This document shows, in pieces, positions 22,126 to 28,817 of a stretch of DNA of 32,689 nt. The notes under the pieces are model-generated. The model saw only the letters and a list, made by a program, of their open reading frames with translations. It had not been told where the DNA came from and did no database searches. Position 1 is the stretch's first letter; each line of letters begins with the position of its first letter. The DNA comes from DATAVB01 sp040414495 (GTDB lineage Bacteria > Actinomycetota > Actinomycetes > Mycobacteriales > QHCD01). The DNA is taken from the NCBI GenBank assembly GCA_040414495.1, contig JBEDUI010000037.1, positions 1 to 32,689 on the forward strand, in the 5' to 3' direction. Position numbers and translations under genes: made by a program.

Positions 22126-22163
22126 TGCGCCTCCGCGGCAAAGAATGCGTCGGCGGTACTCAT
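22091..22163 (-). repeat. 38-bp tandem duplication before ybeY
   Basis: A perfect 35-base direct repeat occupies 22091-22125 and 22129-22163, a 38-base period. Each copy holds an ATG, a 12-codon open frame and a GGAGG, so the duplication added a whole start/stop unit between phoH and ybeY. Confidence 0.95.
22122..22163 (-). CDS. micro-ORF, first copy (13 codons)
   Basis: ATG at 22163 has GAGGAG eight bases upstream, the best ribosome site in this gap, and reads MSTADAFFAAEAQ to a TGA that overlaps the ATG of the second copy (ATGA). It may be a leader peptide that feeds ribosomes to ybeY through two successive stop/start overlaps. Confidence 0.4.
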   Translation of the reverse strand: MSTADAFFAAEAQ

Positions 22164-22265
22164 GCCGTCTTCTCCTCGGCACGGGCGCACGGCCGACCCG
22201 GAAATCCCGGGCCGGTCGGTGGCTGTCCTCATCTGCTCGCTCCTCAAGCGGTGTGGCAGCGCAGC

Positions 22266-23393
22266 CTATCGCCGCCGACGCGGGCCGGGACTCTCCGGCC
22301 CGGCCTGTGTCTGATCCCAGCGGGCGTAGGCGTCGACAATGTCGCCGACCAGCCGGTGCCGCACGACGTCGGCGCTGCTGAGCGTCGAGAAGTGCACGTC
22401 CTCCACTCCGTCGAGGATTTCCCGGACGACCCGCAGGCCCGAACGCTGCCCGCCGGGCAGATCGACCTGGGTCACATCGCCGGTCACCACGATCTTGGAG
22501 CCGAAGCCGAGTCGGGTCAGGAACATCTTCATCTGCTCGGGCGTGGTGTTCTGCGCCTCGTCCAGCACGATGAACGCGTCGTTGAGAGTGCGGCCGCGCA
22601 TGTACGCCAGCGGCGCCACTTCGATCGTCCCGTCCTGGGTCAGCCGTGGGATCGACGCCGGGTCGACCATGTCGTGCAGCGCGTCGTACAACGGCCGCAA
22701 GTACGGGTCGATCTTGTCGAACAGCGTTCCGGGCAGGTAACCCAGCCGCTCGCCGGCCTCGACCGCCGGGCGGGTCAGGATGATTCGGTTGACCTGCTTG
22801 GACTGCAGCGCCTGCACGGCCTTGGCCATCGCCAGGTACGTCTTGCCCGTACCAGCCGGACCGATGCCGAAGATGATGGTGTGCTGGTCGATCGCGTCCA
22901 CGTAACGCTTCTGGTTCAGCGTCTTGGGGCGGATCGTACGACCGCGCCGGGACAGGATGTTGAGGCTGAGCACCTCGGCCGGGCGTTCGGCGACGCCGCT
23001 GGTCATGATGCCGATGGTGCGGCGAACGGCATCCTCGGTGAGGGTCTCGCCTCGTTCGAGCAGGGCGAGCAGTTCCTCGAAGAACCGCATCGCGAACGCG
23101 TTGTCGGCCGGGACTCCGGTCAGCGTGATCTCGTTGCCGCGAACCAGGATGTCGCTGGCGAGTAGCTCTTCGTACAGTCGAAGCAGTCCGTCACCAGATC
23201 CCAGCAACGCGACCATGGCGTGATGCTCGGGGACGACGAGGGTGGTCTGGGCTGCTGGCTGGGCGGCGACGGTGCCGGCCTGCGAGCCGGCGTCGGCCTG
23301 ACGGGTTGACGAATCTGGCACGAGTGAGGCGGCCTGCGCTTTCTTCCGCGACTGGTTGGGTGGTACCGGCGAGCCGGAGGGGACGCGTGTCAC
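22266..23393 (-). CDS. phoH: PhoH-like ATPase
   Basis: A 375-residue PhoH-family P-loop ATPase, probably RNA-related given its fixed partnership with ybeY. Residues 1-50 are a polar Ser/Gln-rich extension. A KH-like segment follows (about 50-130, LRLYEELLASDILVRGNEITLTG). The ATPase core has Walker A GPAGTGKTYLA (about 183) and Walker B IVLDEAQNTT (about 275), with the family-typical TVVTGDVTQVDLP-type strand just after. The basic C-terminus ends PRRRR. The start is GTG with AGGA seven bases upstream. It is the first gene of the phoH-ybeY-CBS-deaminase-like operon; about 100 bases separate it from the micro-ORF pair. Confidence 0.93.
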   Translation of the reverse strand: MTRVPSGSPVPPNQSRKKAQAASLVPDSSTRQADAGSQAGTVAAQPAAQTTLVVPEHHAMVALLGSGDGLLRLYEELLASDILVRGNEITLTGVPADNAFAMRFFEELLALLERGETLTEDAVRRTIGIMTSGVAERPAEVLSLNILSRRGRTIRPKTLNQKRYVDAIDQHTIIFGIGPAGTGKTYLAMAKAVQALQSKQVNRIILTRPAVEAGERLGYLPGTLFDKIDPYLRPLYDALHDMVDPASIPRLTQDGTIEVAPLAYMRGRTLNDAFIVLDEAQNTTPEQMKMFLTRLGFGSKIVVTGDVTQVDLPGGQRSGLRVVREILDGVEDVHFSTLSSADVVRHRLVGDIVDAYARWDQTQAGPESPGPRRRR

Positions 23394-23483
23394 GCCGCGA
23401 TCCTGCCGTTCGGTACTGACAGATCGACTGTACCCGCGCGGCGGCCCGGAGGCGTTGGGTTAACCGGGCAATTCGGTACGCGC

Positions 23484-25055
23484 TCAGCTGATCGGGGCCA
23501 GCAGGCCATCCCGCACCAGCTCCCGGGCGGCCGGCAGTAGCTGCCCGGCCAGGTCCGCGACCGGCGCCTCCAGTACGACCGCCAGCGCGGCGACGATCTG
23601 GCCCACCGACAGCTCTCCGTCGCATGCCCCCACGAACCCGGCCAATGCGGTATCTGCGGGCACCACCCGCCCCAGGCCACCGCCCTGGCGTAGCCGGATC
23701 ACGGCCGGGTCCTCCGCGCCGGGCAGGCCGAACCGTTCCTCGGTCACATCGTCGGCGACGCTCAGCCGTTCCCCGGCCAGCTGCGCATCGGTCCGGTCGG
23801 CCAGCCACGACTCGGCCGCCAACGTCGCCGCGACCGACTCCCCGACGCCGCCCTCGATCGGGGTTCGTATCTCCTCGCAGCGCCGCAGTCGTACCGGCCG
23901 ACCGGTCTCCGGGCGCCGCAACGTGATCACCCCGAACCCGACCGCCTCGACCCCGCGGGCCGCGAAGTCATCCAGCCACGCCTCGTACATCTCCTCGTAC
24001 TGTGACAATTGGCTCCGCTCCCGAGTCGCTCCGCGGTGCTCCCCCGGCCGCTGCCCGCCGTCCCGGATCCAGGTCTCGGCGTACTCGGCCGGGTCCTGCA
24101 CCTCACGCTGGATCACCCAACCGTCCAGCCCGGAGTCGGCCAGCCATTGCTCGACCCGTTGCTGCCAGGACCCGCCGGCGTGGTGTTCCCAGTTGCCCAG
24201 CAGCTGCGCGCACCCGCCCGGCGTCAGCACTTCCCCGACGCCGCGTACGAACCGGGCCACCACCTCATCGCCGGCCAGCAGCCCGTCGCGGTAGGCGTAC
24301 TGCGGTACGTCGGGGCGGCGCGGCGTGATCACGAACGGCGGGTTGGACACGACCAGGTCGAACCGCTCCCCGGTCACCGGGCCGAACATGTCGCCCTGCC
24401 GCAGGTCCAGCCGACGGCCGGTGAACGGGCCATCGGCGGCGGCCGCGTTGAGACCGGCGTTGAACGCGGCGTACGCCAGCGCCCGAGCGGACAGGTCGGT
24501 GGCGGTCACCGCGTCGGCGTGGGTCGCGAGATGAAAGGCCTGCACGCCGCAGCCGGTACCGACATCGAGGGCTCGGGCGACCGGGCGGCGCGGGGTCCAG
24601 CGGGCCAACGTCGCCGACGCCCCGCCCACGCCGAGTACGTAATCGGTCGGCAGCGCGGCCCCGGTCGCCAGCTCGGTCAGGTCCGAGGCCAGCCACCAGT
24701 GGACGTCGTCGGCGGCGTACGGGCGCAGGTCGACTCTCGGGGTGACGGTCGCGCCGGGTGTGAGCAGGCCGAGTTTCGCCGCCCCGGCCACGCCGGTCCG
24801 TGGCAACGCCGACTCGATCCGGTCCGCCGCGACCGGTCGTCCGAGTACCCACAGCCGGGTCAGTGCCGCGGCCGGGCTGCCATCTTGGGCCGTGGCCCGG
24901 AGCGCCGGCACCGCCTGCTCGCGGCCGAGCGCGGCGGCGGCGGTCGGGCCGATGAGCTCGTCCAGGTGCTCGACCGTGTAGCAGGCCGCGGCAAGGTCGG
25001 CCGCCAACGTGGCCAGAAGTTCCGGATCGGCGGCCGGCTCCCGTACGGTTGTCAA
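23484..25055 (-). CDS. N5-glutamine/small-type methyltransferase, two-domain
   Basis: A 523-residue SAM-dependent methyltransferase. Residues 1-125 are an N-terminal all-alpha domain found in actinobacterial homologues. The Rossmann core has ALDVGTGCGVQAFHLA (SAM loop, about residue 165), TATDLSARAL (acidic residue of strand 2), and the NPPF motif in LVVSNPPFVIT (about 237), which marks enzymes methylating planar nitrogens of bases or glutamine, such as RlmG/RsmC and PrmC. A further C-terminal region of about 150 residues is not recognised. The substrate is unknown, most likely rRNA or a translation factor. The start is a TTG; no ATG or GTG nearby gives a better fit. It lies 25 bases after the HIT gene on the same strand. 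Confidence 0.85.
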   Translation of the reverse strand: MTTVREPAADPELLATLAADLAAACYTVEHLDELIGPTAAAALGREQAVPALRATAQDGSPAAALTRLWVLGRPVAADRIESALPRTGVAGAAKLGLLTPGATVTPRVDLRPYAADDVHWWLASDLTELATGAALPTDYVLGVGGASATLARWTPRRPVARALDVGTGCGVQAFHLATHADAVTATDLSARALAYAAFNAGLNAAAADGPFTGRRLDLRQGDMFGPVTGERFDLVVSNPPFVITPRRPDVPQYAYRDGLLAGDEVVARFVRGVGEVLTPGGCAQLLGNWEHHAGGSWQQRVEQWLADSGLDGWVIQREVQDPAEYAETWIRDGGQRPGEHRGATRERSQLSQYEEMYEAWLDDFAARGVEAVGFGVITLRRPETGRPVRLRRCEEIRTPIEGGVGESVAATLAAESWLADRTDAQLAGERLSVADDVTEERFGLPGAEDPAVIRLRQGGGLGRVVPADTALAGFVGACDGELSVGQIVAALAVVLEAPVADLAGQLLPAARELVRDGLLAPIS

Positions 25056-25080
25056 CTGGACGTCCGATTGGTACGCAAAG

Positions 25081-25425
25081 TCACCCCGGCGGCCAACCGA
25101 ACTGCCGTCCGCCGAGCAGGTGGAGGTGAACGTGTTGCACGCTCTGCTGCGCGTCCGGGCCGGTGTTGAAGACCAGCCGGTAGCCGCGCTCGCCCAGCCC
25201 TTCCTCGTCCGCGATCGCGCCCGCCTCGGTGATCAGTTCGGCCAGCAGCTCCGGCTGCTGCGCCGCCAGCGCCGCAGCCGTCGGGTAGTGCTCCCGAGGC
25301 ACGAGCAGTACGTGCGTCGACGCCTGCGGGTCGATATCCCGGAACGCGAAGATCCGCTTCGTGGAGCGGACCTCCTGCGCCGGGATCTCGCCGGCGACGA
25401 TCCGGCAGAAGAGGCAGTCGCTCAT
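25081..25425 (-). CDS. HIT family hydrolase (HinT-like)
   Basis: A 114-residue histidine-triad protein of the HinT class, hydrolysing purine nucleoside phosphoramidates and similar adducts. It begins SDCLFCRIVAGEIPA with the zinc-type CxxC of many bacterial members. It carries DIDPQASTHVLLVPREHY and ends with the catalytic QHVHLHLLGGR (HxHxH). Full length. The ATG start is well placed, although the frame stays open upstream to 25659. It is divergent from the sigma factor gene with about 145 bases between starts. Confidence 0.93.
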   Translation of the reverse strand: MSDCLFCRIVAGEIPAQEVRSTKRIFAFRDIDPQASTHVLLVPREHYPTAAALAAQQPELLAELITEAGAIADEEGLGERGYRLVFNTGPDAQQSVQHVHLHLLGGRQFGWPPG

Positions 25426-25570
25426 GGCGATGATCGTACGGAGGTATGTCCAGGCCGGACGCACACCCTCCCGATCGGGCCGATGTGGTGTCAACCGGGC
25501 GGGGGCACGGGACGTCTGCACTCGCGTGACCGGCACACTTACATTCCATGAGCTTGGGGCGCCGGCAGTG

Positions 25571-26116
25571 GTGACGCGCCGGGACGCGCGGGATGCCTCA
25601 ACCGACACTGCCGCAGAAGCGCCGGTCACCGCCGATGCGGCGCTCACGGAGTTGTACACGGCTCATTACCGGAAGTTGGTACGGATCGCCGCGATGTTGC
25701 TCGATGACACCGGCTTGTCCGAAGAGGTGGTGCAGGACGCGTACGTCCGGATGCACGCCGCCTGGCGGCGGATCCGCGAGCCGGCCGCGGCCGAGGCGTA
25801 CCTGCGTACCGCGGTGGTCAACCTGGCCCGGTCCCGGATGCGGCGCCGGCTGGTGGCCCAGAAGCACGCGCCCAAGCCGATGCCGGACGCACCGTCAGCC
25901 GAGCATGGGGCGCTGGAGTCGTTGGAACGGGATCGGGTGATCGCGGCACTGCACAGCCTGCCGCGACGACAGCGGGAGTGCCTGGTGTTGCGTTACTACG
26001 CTGACCTCAGCGAAGCGCAGATCGCCGAGACGATGGGGATCAGCGCCGGTGCGGTCAAGAGCCACGCCTCCCGCGGTATGGCCGCGATGCGGGCCCGGCT
26101 GGAGGAGGAGTCATGA
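25571..26116 (+). CDS. ECF-type (SigE family) RNA polymerase sigma factor
   Basis: A 181-residue ECF sigma factor. Region 2 (about residues 25-95) has LYTAHYRKLVRIAAMLLDD, SEEVVQDAYVRMHAAW and LRTAVVNLARSRMRRR. Region 4 (about 120-178) has LPRRQRECLVLRYYADLSEAQIAETMGISAGAVKSHASRGMAAMRARL with a clear helix-turn-helix. The length and R-R-rich end of region 2 resemble the actinobacterial SigE-like group. The start is a GTG (25571; the codon before it is also GTG), with a weak GGGG upstream. No ATG in frame was found. The next gene, 28 bases on, encodes a membrane protein that may sense the signal, but it has no recognisable zinc anti-sigma domain. Confidence 0.9.
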   Translation: MTRRDARDASTDTAAEAPVTADAALTELYTAHYRKLVRIAAMLLDDTGLSEEVVQDAYVRMHAAWRRIREPAAAEAYLRTAVVNLARSRMRRRLVAQKHAPKPMPDAPSAEHGALESLERDRVIAALHSLPRRQRECLVLRYYADLSEAQIAETMGISAGAVKSHASRGMAAMRARLEEES

Positions 26117-26144
26117 CGGTGCTCCCCCTATCGGTGGTGTTCGC

Positions 26145-27077
26145 ATGAGCAAAGACGACCAGGACCTGGAGGCCCTGCTTCGCCAGGCGTTGCGGGAACG
26201 GGCCGACCTCGTCCAGCCGACCGGTGACGGGCTGGCCAAGATCCAGGAACGCGCCGCCCGCCGACACCGCCGAATGGCCTGGCTGCGGCCGAGCATCGCG
26301 GCTGTCGCGGCGGCGTTGGCGGTCCTCGCCGCGGTCGGCATACCGGCCCTGGTCAACCGCTCCGGGCCTTCCGGCCAGGACGCGGCGAGCCAGGGACTGG
26401 GCAGCCACAGCGCGGCCACTCCGCGTGCCAAGGCCACCCCGCGAAAGACCACACCAAAGACGGCGGCGCCGTCTCCGGGCGCGACCCCGAACCGGGTCCA
26501 GGGCGTACCGGCGTGGCCGTACCGCGACAGCGCCGACGCGATGGCCAGCGCCGGCGCCAACTCGGAGCTGACCGATCCGGCGACGCTCGCGGTCAAGTTC
26601 GTCAAAGCGTTCGTGTCCCTCGACGCGAACATCACTCCGGAGCCGGCCGTCGACAACGGCAAGATCGCTACGGTCCAGATCGTGCGCAGCGACCTTTCGC
26701 AACGCCCGGTCTGCACAGTGCAGCTGCAGCGGATTTCCCCGAATTCTCGTGCTTACGTGGTCACCGCCGCCGAGACTGACAAGCTGACGATGAAGCCAGT
26801 CGAACCGATCGAGGGTTCGACCTCGGTCAGGGTGGCTGGGACGGTGCAACCCACAACGGCCACGGTCAACACCGTGTACTCCGGGCTGCTGCTGCCCAAC
26901 GGCTCGACCAACGCCAAGCGCGTGGCCGCGCAGCCAACCGATCTGAACCCGCAGAATCGCACCTGGTCGATCACGGTGAACACACAACAGCAAGTCACGC
27001 GGCCGGGCATCGTCGCGGCGTGGACCGTCGATCTCAAGGGGGACGTGCTCGACTTCGCCGCCCAACCGGCCGACTGA
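26145..27077 (+). CDS. membrane protein downstream of sigma factor, possible anti-sigma
   Basis: A 310-residue protein. A charged cytoplasmic N-terminus (residues 1-50, DLEALLRQALRERADLVQ...RRHRRM) precedes one membrane helix (about 50-72, IAAVAAALAVLAAVGIPALV). A Thr/Ala/Pro/Lys-rich linker (about 80-125) leads to an outside domain of about 185 residues that I do not recognise. The layout is that of a single-pass anti-sigma factor, and cotranscription with the ECF sigma supports that role. But the HxxxCxxC zinc motif is missing, so it remains an inference. The ATG has only a weak ribosome site. The stop codon lies in a hairpin shared with the convergent gene. Confidence 0.75.
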   Translation: MSKDDQDLEALLRQALRERADLVQPTGDGLAKIQERAARRHRRMAWLRPSIAAVAAALAVLAAVGIPALVNRSGPSGQDAASQGLGSHSAATPRAKATPRKTTPKTAAPSPGATPNRVQGVPAWPYRDSADAMASAGANSELTDPATLAVKFVKAFVSLDANITPEPAVDNGKIATVQIVRSDLSQRPVCTVQLQRISPNSRAYVVTAAETDKLTMKPVEPIEGSTSVRVAGTVQPTTATVNTVYSGLLLPNGSTNAKRVAAQPTDLNPQNRTWSITVNTQQQVTRPGIVAAWTVDLKGDVLDFAAQPAD

Positions 27078-27094
27078 GGACTCAGGCGGGCCGG
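27066..27094. terminator. bidirectional hairpin over two convergent stops
   Basis: CCGGCC (27066-27071) pairs with GGCCGG (27089-27094), and CTGAG (27074-27078) with CTCAG (27081-27085) around a 2-base tip. The TGA of the plus-strand gene (27075-27077) and the TGA of the minus-strand gene (27082-27084) are the two sides of the inner stem. There is no T run on either side. Confidence 0.45.
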
Positions 27095-27246
27095 CTCAGT
27101 TCCGCATCCTCGTCGTCGTGCGCGGGCTTGGCTTCGGCGATCTTACGGACCACTTCGGAGGTGCTCTGGCCCAGCTTCGCGTCGACGACCAGTTGTAGCT
27201 GCGCGGCCGCTACCTCCGCCGATGTCACCTCGATACGACGACTCAT
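27082..27246 (-). CDS. 54-residue small protein coupled to membrane protein
   Basis: A short gene of 54 codons starting MSRRIEVTSAEVAAAQLQLV. It continues with a helical stretch DAKLGQSTSEVVRKIAEAK and ends in an acidic tail (HDDEDAEL). Codon use is GC-biased like its neighbours. The ATG overlaps the stop of the upstream membrane protein gene (ATGA at 27246-27243), so translation is coupled. No known domain is recognised. The amphipathic helical content suggests a small adaptor or cytoplasmic partner of the membrane protein. Its stop is four bases from that of the sigma-linked gene. Confidence 0.7.
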   Translation of the reverse strand: MSRRIEVTSAEVAAAQLQLVVDAKLGQSTSEVVRKIAEAKPAHDDEDAELSRPA

Positions 27247-27827
27247 GACTGTGTCTCACGCTCCGTCAGCTCGTCCTGCTCCGCCATGTCCTGCTCGGTG
27301 AATTCCTGGTGCTCGGCCAGATCCTGCTCGGTCTGCCCGTCCTGCTCGGCCAACTCCTGGTTGGTGATGCCGGTCTGATCCTGCTCGGCCGGGTCGTCCT
27401 GCTCGACGACCTCGTCCCGTTCGGAAGCCTCATCCTGGTCGGCAACCTGCCGACCAGCGCCGTTGCCGGCCCTCGGCTCCGGGTCGGCGCGCAGCACGAA
27501 TACGTCATAGGGTGTCGGATCGGTCTGAGCCAACAGTACGCCGAGCACTGCCTGCGAGAAGCTCTCCAGCAGCCGGGCTTCGTCGGCACCGGCCAGCCGG
27601 GATTCACCCAGCGTGGTCAGTACGTGCAGCCCGGCGGTCTTGCTCGGCTCGGTGTCGCTGACCGCCAACGAGGCCGCCCACTCGAACCGCCGCCACCACT
27701 CCTCGCGCCGCGCCGCCCGCTCCCGCTGCCGGGTCTCCAACCGGCTGTAGTGCCCGCCGATCAAAGCACCGGCGACCGCCCCGACCAGACCGCCGAGGAA
27801 GCCGGAAAACCACGTGATCCAGGACAC
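27243..27827 (-). CDS. membrane-anchored protein with EQD-repeat tail
   Basis: A 194-residue protein of unknown function. The N-terminal helix (about residues 5-27, TWFSGFLGGLVGAVAGALIGG) is glycine-rich and could span the membrane. A basic coiled stretch follows (LETRQRERAARREEWWRRFEWAASLA), then a roughly 60-residue helical domain ending PYDVFVLRAD. The last 65 residues are extremely acidic and Gln-rich, with about eight EQD or near-EQD units (PAEQD, LAEQD, TEQD, MAEQD) and no hydrophobic core. The tail is probably disordered. It is the first gene of a two-gene operon with the 54-residue protein. Confidence 0.75.
   Translation of the reverse strand: MSWITWFSGFLGGLVGAVAGALIGGHYSRLETRQRERAARREEWWRRFEWAASLAVSDTEPSKTAGLHVLTTLGESRLAGADEARLLESFSQAVLGVLLAQTDPTPYDVFVLRADPEPRAGNGAGRQVADQDEASERDEVVEQDDPAEQDQTGITNQELAEQDGQTEQDLAEHQEFTEQDMAEQDELTERETQS
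27260..27420 (-). repeat. coding repeat, EQD units
   Basis: TCCTGCTCGGYC-like units recur irregularly about eight times on the plus strand and encode the EQD tail of the 27243-27827 protein. They are degenerate and not a perfect tandem array. Confidence 0.6.
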
Positions 27828-27954
27828 CGCTGCACGGTAACGCCACGGGACGACATTCGAGCGCAGACTTGCTCAGCCCGCGGGCCATTCCGTCCCCGCG
27901 ACCGCTCGGCGACCGCAGTACTCCAGCGCTCCCACGGTGCACGCGCACATAGCC

Positions 27955-27983
27955 GCAAATCGGGCGGCGCGCCAGCGATTTGC
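27955..27983. repeat. inverted repeat GCAAATCG/CGATTTGC
   Basis: Perfect 8-bp arms flank a 13-base GC-rich spacer that itself contains GGCGCGCC. It lies about 130 bases upstream of the minus-strand gene start at 27827, at a possible operator distance. Confidence 0.5.
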
Positions 27984-28292
27984 CCGTCGGACTGGCAATT
28001 GACGTCACTGAGCGCTTGGTTGTTTACGGTGCCGGCTGTGAGTGGTTCTGCGCGGGGTGGCCAGCATCCTCGATGAGATCCTTGCCGACTCCGACGTCTC
28101 CCCGCCGCACCAGAGGCAAGCCGACGGGATGTGCCTGGCCCAGCAACTCGACGAAAACCAGGCCGGGGACGAGCATCCGCCGGCCTCACCGAAATGGCGC
28201 AGACCCACTAGCAGCAGACCCCACCCCGACGGCATATTCTCCACCCCGCGACCCACCGCTGGAACGCGACGTAACAACTCCAGCCCCACGGC

Positions 28293-28329
28293 CTGTGTCA
28301 CTGCTCCAACCCTCGAAGCACTGACACAG
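28293..28329. repeat. long hairpin in gene-free region
   Basis: CTGTGTCA (28293-28300) pairs with TGACACAG (28322-28329). After a single C-C mismatch, TGCT (28302-28305) pairs with AGCA (28317-28320), leaving an 11-base loop. No gene ends nearby on either strand, and no T run follows. Confidence 0.6.
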
Positions 28330-28420
28330 CGGCCAGCCCCAACCAGGTAGAACCCGCGCGATCGACAGCGGCAACCCGCCGCGATCAACATGGGCAATCC
28401 GTCGATGACGTTAGGCGACC

Positions 28421-28473
28421 ATGATCGTGATGGCGTTCGTCGCGATTCCGATGACGAAAGCCATCACGATCAT
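28421..28473 (-). repeat. palindromic element B2
   Basis: Arms of 21 bases (28421-28441 and 28453-28473, outer ends ATGATCGTGATGGC and GCCATCACGATCAT) match at 20 of 21 positions around an 11-base loop. Its reverse complement differs from B1 at only a handful of positions, including the loop, so B1 and B2 are inverted copies. Confidence 0.85.
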
Positions 28474-28586
28474 CAAATCCGCGACCGCCGCCCAATCCGC
28501 CTGCCCCACCAACCACACCGGCGCCAAAACCGGCAGTCCGTTGGGATCGAATGGCCGGAGCCCGCGCCGACGGCCGCCAGTTTCAA

Positions 28587-28636
28587 GATCGTGAGTGGAT
28601 TTGATACCGAATCCCGTACCAAATCCACTCATGATC
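28587..28636 (-). repeat. palindromic element A3
   Basis: GATCGTGAGTGGATTT (28587-28602) pairs with AAATCCACTCATGATC (28621-28636) at 15 of 16 positions around an 18-base loop. By the loop it is inverted relative to A1 and A2. Confidence 0.85.
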
Positions 28637-28753
28637 ATAGGAAAGCCGACCGTGCCAGTCAGACGTCGAAGTCACTGATAGAGCGGGTTGACGCCCAAAG
28701 CGACTCGCAAGAAGCCCGTTCACGTAGGGAAACCGAACCGCGCGAAAACCGAG

Positions 28754-28814
28754 GCCGCACGAAAGCTGAGGCCGTACGAAAGCTGAGGCCGTACGAAAGC
28801 TTAGGACGTACGAA
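28754..28814. repeat. 17-bp tandem repeat, 3.6 copies
   Basis: Units of the form gccgtacgaaagctgag begin at 28754, 28771 and 28788, with a 10-base partial fourth at 28805 and a decayed unit before the first. It ends four bases before the rsmE stop codon, so it lies in the 3' untranslated part of the rsmE transcript. Confidence 0.9.
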
Positions 28815-28817
28815 CCG

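Larger units (their letters stand above)
27828..28817. other. gene-free 1 kb region with hairpins and repeats
   Basis: No credible gene is seen on either strand: frames are short, overlap each other and lack ribosome sites and domain signals. Contents in order: inverted repeat 27955-27983, long hairpin 28293-28329, palindromic element B2 (28421-28473), palindromic element A3 (28587-28636), and a 17-bp tandem repeat (28754-28814) touching the rsmE stop. A structured RNA is possible but unproven. Confidence 0.6.

Noticed and set aside
28025..28076. TACGGT followed seven bases later by GTG, as in a leaderless gene
   Set aside because: The frame ends after 12 codons, the -35 spacing is too long (20 bases), and nothing downstream supports a gene.
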